From Halobacillus dabanensis (GTDB lineage: Bacteria > Bacillota > Bacilli > Bacillales > Halobacillaceae): a stretch of 64,000 nt of DNA. A program made the position numbers and the translations under genes. This document shows, in pieces, positions 45,593 to 53,125 of the stretch. The notes under the pieces were generated by a model, which was not told where the DNA came from, did no database searches, and saw only the letters and a list, made by a program, of their open reading frames with translations. The number at the start of each line of letters is the position of its first letter. Position 1 is the stretch's first letter. The stretch covers positions 62,001 through 126,000 of the forward strand of contig NZ_FOSB01000008.1 of NCBI RefSeq assembly GCF_900114165.1, in the 5' to 3' direction.

Positions 45593-45620
45593 TTGAACAA
45601 AAAATGATTTATTGTATAAT
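45593..45620 (+). promoter_or_regulatory. Sigma-A promoter of the TRAP operon
   Basis: TTGAAC (45593-45598), 16-nt spacer, TATAAT (45615-45620), about 245 nt before dctP. Confidence 0.7.
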
Positions 45621-45696
45621 CGAAATTACAGAAAATAATTTTCAAAGTTGTCAAACAAAAAAGAAACTTGTCATTCTCTTTTTTTTTAGAAGTTTT

Positions 45697-45711
45697 ATGA
45701 AAGCGCTTCTA
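45697..45711. promoter_or_regulatory. cre-like box (one mismatch)
   Basis: ATGAAAGCGCTTCTA agrees with WTGNAANCGNWNNCW except position 14. In the TRAP operon leader. Confidence 0.5.
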
Positions 45712-45761
45712 GTAATGAGAGGGGGCTGGTTGATGGAATAGCGATGAAAATTGTTTTCTAT

Positions 45762-45773
45762 GGAATCGATTCC
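45762..45773. promoter_or_regulatory. Palindrome GGAATCGATTCC
   Basis: Perfect 12-bp inverted repeat in the TRAP leader, between two cre boxes. Possible site for the RpiR regulator, unproven. Confidence 0.3.
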
Positions 45774-45790
45774 TGTTTTTTGGTCGCTTA

Positions 45791-45805
45791 TTGAAAGCGG
45801 TTACT
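45791..45805. promoter_or_regulatory. cre (CcpA) box
   Basis: TTGAAAGCGGTTACT matches the cre consensus fully, about 60 nt before dctP. Confidence 0.7.
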
Positions 45806-45865
45806 GATTACAGGGTTCCTACCTAAGTTGGTGAAAAAATTTAAATACAAGGGGAGAGGTCGAAC

Positions 45866-46918
45866 ATGAAGAAATTATTTGGTTTATTGTCTATGGTTCT
45901 TTTGATTACGGTACTTGCTGCATGTGGAGGCGATAATGCAGAGTCCACTAGCGGTGATGGAGATGAAAGCGCTTCAGGTGATAGCGGGGAAACAAAAACG
46001 ATCAAAGCTGGTATTGGTCTGAACAGTGATCACCCACAGTATAAAGGTTTACTTAAGTTTAAAGAGATTGTTGAAGAAGAAACAGACGGTGCAATCAAGG
46101 TTGAAACATACCACAGTGGTCAGCTTGGTGATGACCGTACGATGACAGAAGCACTTCAGCTTGGTACACAGGAAGTAGTTATTCCTTCCACAGCACCATT
46201 AGCAAACTTTGTTCCAGAATTTAGCGTTTTCGATATTCCGTTCCTATTCCCTAACGAACAAGTAGCGGATGAAGTATTAGATGGTGAAGTTGGACAAGAA
46301 TTACTAGGAAAACTTGAGGAACAGAATCTTGTAGGTTTGTCTTACTGGGAAAATGGTTTCCGTGATCTTACAAACAGTGAGCGTGCGGTAGCGACAGTCG
46401 ACGATTTCGATGGTCTGAAAATCCGTACAATGGAAAATGACTTGCACCTGGATGCTTTCAAAGCGCTAGGAGCTAACCCGACGCCAATGGCATTTACAGA
46501 ATTGTTCACAGCTATGCAACAAGGTACAGTTGATGGTCAGGAAAACCCTTATGCAACTATCTACTTGCAAAAGTTCTATGAAGTTCAAGAACACGTTTCT
46601 AACACACACCACATTTACAGCCCGTTCGTATTCTTGATGAGTAAGTCTTTCTATGATGGTTTAACAGAAGAGCAACAGAAGATTGTCAAAGATGCAGCTG
46701 TCGAAGCGGGAGAACACGAACGTAAATTGAACCGTGAAGCAAATGAGAAATATCTGAAAGAACTTCAAGAAGAAGGCATGGAGTACACTGAAATTACAGA
46801 TGAAGCTCGCCAGGAAATGGTTGACGCTGTAGCTCCTGTCGTGGAAGAGTACAAGAGCAAGATCGGTGAAGAAACAGTAGATAAAGTTTATCAAGCGATT
46901 GAAGACGCGCAAAAATAA
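45866..46918 (+). CDS. dctP: TRAP transporter solute-binding lipoprotein (DctP)
   Basis: A 350-residue extracellular receptor. Signal peptide with lipobox LAAC, acidic Ser/Asp linker, then the DctP fold: 'IKAGIGLNSDHPQYKGLLKFKEIVEEETDGAIKVETYHSGQLGDDRTMTEALQLGTQEVVI', 'FDIPFLFPN' and 'LKIRTMENDLHLDAFKALGANPTPMAFTELFTAMQQGTVDGQENP' (the carboxylate-binding Arg is in KIRTME). Brings C4-dicarboxylates or sugar acids to the DctQM permease encoded next. Confidence 0.93.
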   Translation: MKKLFGLLSMVLLITVLAACGGDNAESTSGDGDESASGDSGETKTIKAGIGLNSDHPQYKGLLKFKEIVEEETDGAIKVETYHSGQLGDDRTMTEALQLGTQEVVIPSTAPLANFVPEFSVFDIPFLFPNEQVADEVLDGEVGQELLGKLEEQNLVGLSYWENGFRDLTNSERAVATVDDFDGLKIRTMENDLHLDAFKALGANPTPMAFTELFTAMQQGTVDGQENPYATIYLQKFYEVQEHVSNTHHIYSPFVFLMSKSFYDGLTEEQQKIVKDAAVEAGEHERKLNREANEKYLKELQEEGMEYTEITDEARQEMVDAVAPVVEEYKSKIGEETVDKVYQAIEDAQK

Positions 46919-46993
46919 TAGAATGATGAAGAGTACGCTGTAGGGGGTCTGCAGCGTATTCTTCCCCATTCAGGGTCAGTTGAGGTGAAGAAA

Positions 46994-47533
46994 ATGAACA
47001 TCATTCGAGCGATAGATCGTAGGTTTGAAGAAGTATTGCTCTTCATTTTCTCGACCATCATGGTCAGTGTCATTTTCCTGCAAGTTGCGATGCGTGTTTC
47101 AGGAAATTCTCTGTCCTGGTCTGAGGAACTCGGGCGTTATTGTTTCATTTGGTTAGTTTATATCGGAATTAGTTACGGCGTGAAAAAACAGCGTCACATT
47201 AAAGTGGACGTCATGCTTCTTTTACTTAAAGGAAAAGCAAAATTAACGTTAGCCATCATTGCTAATCTACTATTCTTATTTTTCAGTTTGTATGTCGTCG
47301 TCAATGGTTACGACATTGCTTCCCAACTTCTATCGTTTGGACAGCAATCACCGGCCTTAAACATACCGATGGGGTTAGTTTACATGGCGACACCAGTAGG
47401 ATTTGCATTGACAGCAATCCGTCTTGTCCAAAATTTGATTGTACAAATTAAAATGCTCATCGGTAAAAAAGAACTGGATGTAGCTGATGAACGTGACCGT
47501 ATGCAAAAACAGGAAGGAGAGGATGAATCATGA
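46994..47533 (+). CDS. dctQ: TRAP transporter small permease (DctQ)
   Basis: A 179-residue protein with four helices. 'FLQVAMRVSGNSLSWSEELGRYCFIWLVYIGISYGVKKQRHIKVDVML' is the DctQ signature. ATG 46994 lies behind GAGGTG; a GTG at 46985 is inside the site. Its stop overlaps the DctM start (ATGA). Confidence 0.9.
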   Translation: MNIIRAIDRRFEEVLLFIFSTIMVSVIFLQVAMRVSGNSLSWSEELGRYCFIWLVYIGISYGVKKQRHIKVDVMLLLLKGKAKLTLAIIANLLFLFFSLYVVVNGYDIASQLLSFGQQSPALNIPMGLVYMATPVGFALTAIRLVQNLIVQIKMLIGKKELDVADERDRMQKQEGEDES

Positions 47534-48810
47534 CAACAATCGTATTATTCGGGACATTCGCCCTCTTCTTACTGCTTAGTGTACCGATCGGAATCGCACT
47601 CGGACTTTCGACACTTGCGACGATTTTCTATACAGGTGCCATTCCTGTTCAATTCTTAATGAAGGAACTCGTCACATCCGTCGATTCATTCCCATTGATG
47701 GCTGTTCCCTTTTTCATCCTAGCTGGTGAAATAATGGGGAAAGGCGGTATATCCGAGAGACTATTCAACTTCGCTAACGCACTTGTCGGAAATAAGACGG
47801 GTGGTTTCGCGATGGCGACCATCGTCACATGTATGTTCTTTGCAGCAATTTCAGGTTCAGGTCCAGCTACTGTTGCTGCGATTGGTGGAATTATGATTCC
47901 AGCTATGGTGAGACAGGGTTATGACAAAAAGTTCGCAACAGCGACCGTCGCAGCTGCTGGTTCCATTGGTGTCATCATCCCGCCAAGTATCCCGATGGTC
48001 ATCTACGGTGTCGTTGGTGGTGCATCTATTGGTGACATGTTCATCGCGGGTATCATTCCAGGACTTCTTGTTGGTGGTGCACTTCTTATCTGGGCATACA
48101 TCTATTCGAAAAAACAAGGATACAAAGGTTTGACCGAAAAGACTTCTATGAAGAATATCGGAAAAACATTCTGGGAAGCAAAATGGGCACTAGTCATTCC
48201 GGTCATTATCTTAGGTGGAATTTACGGTGGTATCTTCACACCGACAGAAGCTGCCGTAATTGCCGTTGTATATGGTGTCATCGCTGGTTTGTTCCTTTAC
48301 CGCGAACTCAGCTTCAAAGATATGCCGAAGATTTTTGCTGACTCTGCACTGACAACTGCAACCGTCTTGATCATCGTCGGATCTGCAACTGCCTTTGGTC
48401 GTCTGTTGACGATTGAACAGATCCCGACCCAAGTAGCAAACTTCCTGCTATCCATTTCTGAAAATGAGATTATCATTATTCTATTGATCACCGTTCTATT
48501 ACTTATCGTCGGATGTTTCATGGATACGCTTGCGGCGATCATCATTTTGACTCCAATCTTATTGCCGATTGCGGTAAATCTTGGCTACGATCCAATCCAC
48601 TTCGGTATTATCATGGTCGTAAACTTGGCGATTGGGTTCATCACACCGCCACTTGGAGTTAACTTGTTCGTCGGCTCAGGAATATCTGGACTATCGATAG
48701 AACAACTATCACGCGCGATTATTCCATACTTTTTCGCGATGATCTTCTCGTTATTAATGATTACGTTCATTCCGGAAATCTCACTTTGGTTACTCAGTTT
48801 CGCTGAGTGA
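47530..48810 (+). CDS. dctM: TRAP transporter large permease (DctM)
   Basis: A 426-residue Na+-coupled membrane protein with about 12 helices: 'LLSVPIGIALGLSTLATIFY', 'PFFILAGEIMGKGGISERLFNFANALVG', 'AISGSGPATVAAIGGIMIPAMVRQGYDKKFATATVAAAGSIGVIIPPSIPMVIYGVV' and 'GFITPPLGVNLFVGSGIS' are family marks. Translationally coupled to dctQ. Substrate probably gluconate or a similar acid, judged from the divergent kinase. Confidence 0.94.
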   Translation: MTTIVLFGTFALFLLLSVPIGIALGLSTLATIFYTGAIPVQFLMKELVTSVDSFPLMAVPFFILAGEIMGKGGISERLFNFANALVGNKTGGFAMATIVTCMFFAAISGSGPATVAAIGGIMIPAMVRQGYDKKFATATVAAAGSIGVIIPPSIPMVIYGVVGGASIGDMFIAGIIPGLLVGGALLIWAYIYSKKQGYKGLTEKTSMKNIGKTFWEAKWALVIPVIILGGIYGGIFTPTEAAVIAVVYGVIAGLFLYRELSFKDMPKIFADSALTTATVLIIVGSATAFGRLLTIEQIPTQVANFLLSISENEIIIILLITVLLLIVGCFMDTLAAIIILTPILLPIAVNLGYDPIHFGIIMVVNLAIGFITPPLGVNLFVGSGISGLSIEQLSRAIIPYFFAMIFSLLMITFIPEISLWLLSFAE

Positions 48811-48846
48811 TGAAAAAGGACTGACCCTCCTTTGTGCGTATCGACC

Positions 48847-48878
48847 AAAAATCCCTTGCTTTTAGGCAAGGGGTTTTT
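48847..48878 (+). terminator. Terminator of the TRAP operon
   Basis: Stem AAAAATCCCTTGC / GCAAGGGGTTTTT with a 6-nt loop. Confidence 0.88.
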
Positions 48879-48929
48879 GGGTTATAGGTGTTAAAAAACA
48901 AGATTCCAGGGTTGGACAGGAAGAAGAGG

Positions 48930-49004
48930 GAAGGCGTGGGGACTCAGTGTCCGAATCCAGCATTACCTTGGTGGACGCAGTAGTAACTCAACAGCCATGC
49001 CTTC
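48930..49004 (+). ncRNA. Possible structured RNA upstream of the HPr-like gene
   Basis: A 10-bp enclosing stem GAAGGCGTGG (48930-48939) / CCATGCCTTC (48995-49004, one G-T) holds an inner hairpin GGAC-TCAGT-GTCC. The 48880-49130 gap has no ORF, and this GC-richer island stands out from AT-rich flanks. No known riboswitch class recognised. Confidence 0.3.
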
Positions 49005-49130
49005 TGTGTCAACAACGATAATTTACCTGTTCCATTCCATTGGAAACGAAAGTATTACATTAGTGACTACTTTATTCAGAATCATACGATTCAGGTATTA
49101 TTAAGCATGTTTAAATAAGGAGGAAATAAA

Positions 49131-49394
49131 ATGAGCGAACAAGTAACAAGAAAAGTGAAAGTGCATATGAAAGAAACACAGACGATTATGGAACTCTCAC
49201 AAATCATTCAACGCTATGATTCAGAAATCATCCTGAAGAAAAATGTTCAAGGAAGTATCCACGAAGCAAACCTGAAAAGCTTCCTCGGTTTGATCAATCT
49301 CCGCCTGCATGAAGGAGATGAAATTGAAGTGACATGTATCGGCTCGGACGCCGAACAAGCCCTTCAAGAAGTCGAAAACTTCCTCCAGCCATAA
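49131..49394 (+). CDS. HPr/Crh-like protein lacking the active-site histidine
   Basis: An 87-residue HPr-fold protein. The region that should read GIHARPA (His15) is 'MKETQTIME' with no His or RPA, so it cannot carry PEP-derived phosphate. The Ser46 region 'NLKSFLGLINL' is kept, as in Crh, which can be phosphorylated by HPr kinase and help CcpA. Crh has Gln15 but keeps ARPA; this protein has lost the whole loop. AAGGAGG precedes the ATG. Monocistronic; its terminator is REP copy 6. Confidence 0.75.
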   Translation: MSEQVTRKVKVHMKETQTIMELSQIIQRYDSEIILKKNVQGSIHEANLKSFLGLINLRLHEGDEIEVTCIGSDAEQALQEVENFLQP

Positions 49395-49406
49395 ATGGTA
49401 TTTATT

Positions 49407-49447
49407 GTAAGACCTGGTCATCCATTTAATGGATGACCAGGTCTTAC
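49407..49447. repeat. REP-like palindrome, copy 6, inside the RAYT 3' end
   Basis: Perfect 19-nt arms (49407-49425 and 49429-49447), loop TTA, core GACCTGGTCATCCAT. Relative to other copies the arm has A to T changes on both sides, so pairing is kept. Positions 49418-49447 encode the last residues of the transposase (VRPGHPLNG, stop). Confidence 0.93.
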
Positions 49448-49978
49448 TTTATTTGCCATTTGTACAAAGAATTCATAATGTTTGGTGTCCCTGAAGTGAG
49501 AAAGAATGGAAGAGGTGGTAATCAAGTCGGAGTAAAAGGGAGAAGGAGATAGATAGTGGTTGTAACTGCTCCATTTATATTCCTCAGGTTCAAAAGTAAG
49601 CTGAGCACGACAAGGATTTAAGTGGATATACCGACTCACCTGAAGAATGGAGGAAGCATCATCCTGAAGTTTGGCTTTATAAGGACCCTCGAATAAATGG
49701 CCTACATATCCATACTTTTTGTTGAAATAAATCGCGTATTGAGAGTGGATATCTTTCATGAATGTACCTGGTGGAAGATCAATGGTTTCGATGAGAAGGT
49801 GAACGTGGTTAGACATGAGGCAAAATGAGTGGAGGTGGAAGGGGTGGGAGAACTTAGCTTCTCGTAGTAACTGTAAGTACTTGAACCTGTCTCGATCATC
49901 ATAAAATATCTCTGCTTTTCTGTTTCCTCTTGCCGTGATATGATACCACGCTTTCGGAAACCATCGGCGCTTACGCAT
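49418..49978 (-). CDS. REP-associated tyrosine transposase (RAYT, Y1/HUH family)
   Basis: A 186-residue single-strand DNA transposase of the IS200/IS605-related Y1 family. 'KAWYHITARGNRKAEIFYDDRDRFKYLQLL' is the RAYT N-terminal signature, 'LMSNHVHLLIE' holds the HUH metal motif (HVH), and 'FMKDIHSQYAIYFNKKYGYVGHLFEGPYKAKLQDD' covers the catalytic Tyr region (YAIYFNKKY). 'YIHLNPCRA' follows. AGAGGTTG precedes the ATG. REP-like palindromes flank it: one forms its own C-terminal codons and two half copies lie upstream. RAYTs are thought to spread or process REP hairpins. Confidence 0.92.
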   Translation of the reverse strand: MRKRRWFPKAWYHITARGNRKAEIFYDDRDRFKYLQLLREAKFSHPFHLHSFCLMSNHVHLLIETIDLPPGTFMKDIHSQYAIYFNKKYGYVGHLFEGPYKAKLQDDASSILQVSRYIHLNPCRAQLTFEPEEYKWSSYNHYLSPSPFYSDLITTSSILSHFRDTKHYEFFVQMANKVRPGHPLNG

Positions 49979-50063
49979 AACATCAACCTCTCTATAATTA
50001 TTTTACACCAAACTTTATTCGACAAAACCATCCAAACTCCTGCTTGATTTCCAAAATTTGTCT

Positions 50064-50106
50064 CACCAGGTCACCCAATTATTACCGTACCAGGTCATAC
50101 ATATTT
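50064..50106. repeat. Two degenerate REP half-sites upstream of the RAYT gene
   Basis: CACCAGGTCACCCAA (50064-50078) and TACCAGGTCATACATATTT (50088-50106), both in the same orientation and neither with its right arm. The second shares a tail with the half-site at 58194. Confidence 0.75.
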
Positions 50107-50207
50107 TTCCATTTAATACAACACATTTGAAACGACAGGATTTTACTTTTCTGATAAACTGATAAAGTTATCATTCAATCAATATAGAAACAGGAGGATA
50201 GTAGCCA

Positions 50208-51104
50208 ATGTCGATTTTCTTCCAGGTGGTGCTTCCCGTCATTCTCGTGTTTTGCTCAGGGTTTGTGCTACAAAAAATATTGCGTCTCGAAATTAAGTCT
50301 ATTTCAACGGTTGTTCTTTATATCATGTTACCTTGTCTCGTTTTTAAAACATTTTACGAGGCGACCTTCGACCAGGACTATTTAATGATGGTGATTTTCT
50401 CCGTGCTCTTATTATTCAGTATCCTGCTCATTAACAAGGTAGCTGCTAAATTGTTCCGTTATGGTTCATCAACAGAAAGTGGGTTGATTCTTTCCACTGC
50501 CTTTATGAATGCAGGGAATTACGGCGCACCGATCGTACTGTTCGCTTTTGGTGAACAAGGGTTTGTCTATTCCGTCTCCTTCATGGTGTTGCAGCAAATT
50601 GTCATGAACTTCTTTGGCGTGTATTACGCAGCTAAAGGAACGGCAGGGATCACCAGGGCCATTAAAACTGTCCTGAAAATGCCGCCGACCCACGCCGTCT
50701 GGGTTGCGCTTGTATTTAAATACACATCGATTCCGGTTTCAGAAAATATAATGTCGAGTATCACCCTTGTCGGGGACGCCACAATTCCGACCGTTATGAT
50801 TACTCTTGGTATGCAGCTTGCGAATATTACGGTGAAAAATCTCAGTTGGGATAAAATCTCTTACGCAGCTACATTACGCCTGATTGGATCACCACTAATC
50901 GCCTGGGCATTGACCATAATTCTGCCGATGAGTGACATGATGGCGAATGTCATGATCATCTCCGCAGCGATGCCATCCGCGGCAACGACGACAATGTATG
51001 CTGTGCAATTCGATTCTAAACCTGAACTCGTCTCCAGCATCACTTTGATTACGACACTCCTAAGCATCGTGACCATCCCGATAACACTCAACATCCTCAC
51101 ATAG
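50208..51104 (+). CDS. AEC-family permease (auxin efflux carrier/malate type)
   Basis: A 298-residue protein with ten predicted helices: 'VVLPVILVFCSGFVLQKIL', 'STAFMNAGNYGAPIVLFAFGEQGFVYSVSFMVLQQIVMNFFGVYYA' and 'MVMIISAAMPSAATTTMYAVQF' fit the AEC family. Bacterial members export or import organic acids. AGGAGGATAG precedes the ATG. Monocistronic, followed by repeat B copy 4. Confidence 0.88.
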   Translation: MSIFFQVVLPVILVFCSGFVLQKILRLEIKSISTVVLYIMLPCLVFKTFYEATFDQDYLMMVIFSVLLLFSILLINKVAAKLFRYGSSTESGLILSTAFMNAGNYGAPIVLFAFGEQGFVYSVSFMVLQQIVMNFFGVYYAAKGTAGITRAIKTVLKMPPTHAVWVALVFKYTSIPVSENIMSSITLVGDATIPTVMITLGMQLANITVKNLSWDKISYAATLRLIGSPLIAWALTIILPMSDMMANVMIISAAMPSAATTTMYAVQFDSKPELVSSITLITTLLSIVTIPITLNILT

Positions 51105-51138
51105 ATTGAAATCGATACCGGAATATTACGTGGGGGTG

Positions 51139-51259
51139 AAGGTGCAGTTGGGAACGAGTCGTTTTCCGCGGGAGCGCGATGAACCTCATCGGACTTTGTC
51201 CTACGGGGGTTCATCAGGCACTCTATCCTACAGGGGTTTCCCAGTTTCCAGCGCACCTT
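51139..51259. repeat. Intergenic repeat family B, copy 4
   Basis: About 121 nt, ends GGTGCAGTTGGGAA / TTTCCAGCGCACC, inner CGTTTTCCGCGGGAGCG and GATGAACCTCATC / GGGGTTCATC. Same orientation as copy 2. Confidence 0.7.
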
Positions 51260-51350
51260 GCCATATCTATTTCTTGGATTCAATAGTGGGAATAGTCGAG
51301 TGAAGATAATCTTACTCCAATGCTGTTAGAGAGATAATACAGATAGAACA

Positions 51351-51388
51351 CAAAAAAGTTCCGCCAACGCAATCTTGGCGGAACTTTT
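51351..51388. terminator. Terminator of the minus-strand small gene
   Basis: Stem AAAAGTTCCGCCAA and complement with loop CGCAATC; T-run in both directions. Confidence 0.85.
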
Positions 51389-51389
51389 A

Positions 51390-51560
51390 TTATGAACTCT
51401 TTTCCTTTTTCTTTTCTTTCCAGAACATATACACATTCAAAAATAGGAACGCGACCGAAAAAATCGCACTGAATGTAGACATTTCAATGACATCTGTAAA
51501 CCATCCAAGAATCAAATAGATAAGAAAAAATCCAGCAAATCCGAGATATAACATACCCAT
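51390..51560 (-). CDS. Small two-helix membrane protein
   Basis: A 56-residue protein with two helices ('MLYLGFAGFFLIYLILGWFTDVIEM' and 'FSAIFSVAFLFLNVYMFW') and a basic tail (KEKKKEKSS). The ATG at 51560 has GGAAAGGAAG upstream; an earlier in-frame start at 51593 lacks a site. No known family. Confidence 0.6.
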   Translation of the reverse strand: MGMLYLGFAGFFLIYLILGWFTDVIEMSTFSAIFSVAFLFLNVYMFWKEKKKEKSS

Positions 51561-51622
51561 ACGCTCTTCCTTTCCATAAAACATCGGTACCATTATAACA
51601 TTCTATGGAACAGCAAGGAAAA

Positions 51623-51907
51623 TCACTCAGACGGGTACATATAAAACCGGTAGATCGTAAATTCATTTCCCTCTTCGATGTTGAAGGATTGAATCGGAAG
51701 CTTGGCATATGTTGTACCATCGGTCTGTTCAAGGGAAATATGGAGAACGAATTCTTTATCTTCTAAAAGGGGGATTGGGTATGGATTTACGATTTCTACC
51801 ATCCATTCATAGGCAAGACATTCTAAAAAAGCGTGAGCGAACATTGTCGGGGTGTCATCTAACCAGATGTTTGCAAGAGGAAACAAGGATCGGGACGTCT
51901 CTTCCAA
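51623..51907 (-). CDS. Hypothetical protein, 94 aa
   Basis: A soluble acidic protein starting at TTG behind GGAGGAATCGCC. The sequence 'EFVLHISLEQTDGTTYAKLPIQSFNIEEGNEFTIYRFYMY' suggests a beta-rich fold. The sigma-like gene lies 43 nt upstream on the same strand, so they may form one transcript. No family recognised. Confidence 0.6.
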   Translation of the reverse strand: MEETSRSLFPLANIWLDDTPTMFAHAFLECLAYEWMVEIVNPYPIPLLEDKEFVLHISLEQTDGTTYAKLPIQSFNIEEGNEFTIYRFYMYPSE

Positions 51908-51950
51908 GGCGATTCCTCCGTTACATTAGGATAACAACTATATTCCCTAT

Positions 51951-52433
51951 TTATGGATTTGGTAAACACTGTAATTTCTCTAATTTGAGTTTAATACACT
52001 TTCGCACTCGTTTGACCGTCGATGGGCTCGTCTTCATCAGCTGTGCTACTTCATTGACGGTGTGGCCCGAGTAGCTATGGTCGAAAATAAGTCGTTCTCT
52101 TGAATCGAGCATAGTATGGTGGTGGATATCAAAGAGAAGAAGGGATTCATGGAGTGGATCCGAATCAGAAGGTGTGTGTTGGATGGAAAGAAGGAAAGAG
52201 GCTTCACGCTCACGTTGTTCATTCCGATGTTGTGTTTGGAAATGGTGGTAAAGACGCTGGATATAATACGTCGAAAACTTACTCAGAGTCCCGTCATACT
52301 TTTCAAGGCAGCGGTTGTAGACTAAATAACTTTCTTGAAAGTAATCGTCATGAGGCTCTGGGATGTTCAATAAGTTTAAAGTGAAATATACGAGACGCTC
52401 ACAATCGGCGAATGGGGGAAGACTATTTTTCAT
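51951..52433 (-). CDS. Sigma-70-like regulatory protein (region 2/4 type)
   Basis: A 160-residue protein with a weak region-2-like N-terminal half ('FQESYLVYNRCLEKYDGTLSKFSTYYIQRLYHHFQ', resembling the core-binding part of sigma factors) and a C-terminal region-4-like HTH ('LDSRERLIFDHSYSGHTVNEVAQLMKTSPSTVKRVRKCIKLKLEKL'). A small sigma or co-sigma factor. It diverges from a second sigma-like gene 160 nt away. Confidence 0.65.
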   Translation of the reverse strand: MKNSLPPFADCERLVYFTLNLLNIPEPHDDYFQESYLVYNRCLEKYDGTLSKFSTYYIQRLYHHFQTQHRNEQREREASFLLSIQHTPSDSDPLHESLLLFDIHHHTMLDSRERLIFDHSYSGHTVNEVAQLMKTSPSTVKRVRKCIKLKLEKLQCLPNP

Positions 52434-52593
52434 GGCACTCTCCTTTCTGTAAGACTATTATCCTATATTTTCCATTGGAAGAAAAGAAAAATTTAATTTT
52501 CTCCTGAAAAAATTAAAAAAATCTTCATTTTGTGACACCAAATTCCCAATTTTTAACGATTATAGTATGAAAGAACAATTGGGAGGGTGTACC

Positions 52594-53088
52594 ATGTTGA
52601 CAGATGAAAAGTTTGAAAGAATCGTAAAAGACAGTGAAAGGTTGATTCATTATCATATCCATAAACTGCATATCATCGACCACAATGGCGATTTTTATGC
52701 AGAAGGGCTCTTTGCATTGTGGAAGGCCTATCGTACATACGACGCGGAAGCTGGAACTTTCACCTCTTATATCAATTGGAAAATCCGTAATGCATTGATT
52801 GATAAGATACGTAAAGATTCAAAGCAACAGGCACACGAGGAAGAGATCATGGAACGAATGATGACAGAAGAAATGTATCAGTGGGAAGATCATATCACAG
52901 ATGAATTATTATGGAATCAAGTTCGAGAGTCTCTTACGAATAATCAATGGAAATGGGTGTACCATACGATGATCATGGATCGATCCGTTGTCCAAATCGC
53001 TCACATAGAAAAAGTCACGACAGATGCGGTGAAGAACTGGGGGCGTCATGCGAGGAAGAGGCTGCAAGGATTAGGAGAAATCCTTTGA
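52594..53088 (+). CDS. Sigma-70-family protein, ComX/ECF-like
   Basis: A 164-residue protein. Region 2 is clear: 'HIIDHNGDFYAEGLFALWKAYRTYDAEAGTFTSYINWKIRNALIDKIRK' matches the D-F-x-x-E-G-x-x-A-L-x-x-A-x-x-x-F motif of sigma factors. The C-terminal part 'NNQWKWVYHTMIMDRSVVQIAHIEKVTTDAVKNWGRHARKRL' is region 4. ATG 52594 follows GGGAGGGTGT. It probably binds RNA polymerase core; target promoters unknown. Confidence 0.75.
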   Translation: MLTDEKFERIVKDSERLIHYHIHKLHIIDHNGDFYAEGLFALWKAYRTYDAEAGTFTSYINWKIRNALIDKIRKDSKQQAHEEEIMERMMTEEMYQWEDHITDELLWNQVRESLTNNQWKWVYHTMIMDRSVVQIAHIEKVTTDAVKNWGRHARKRLQGLGEIL

Positions 53089-53125
53089 AAAGCCCTGGAG
53101 AGCGCATCCCCAGGACTAAAAAAGA

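Noticed and set aside
6003-49447. REP palindromes as a CRISPR array
   Set aside because: Copies are kilobases apart with no spacers or cas genes.
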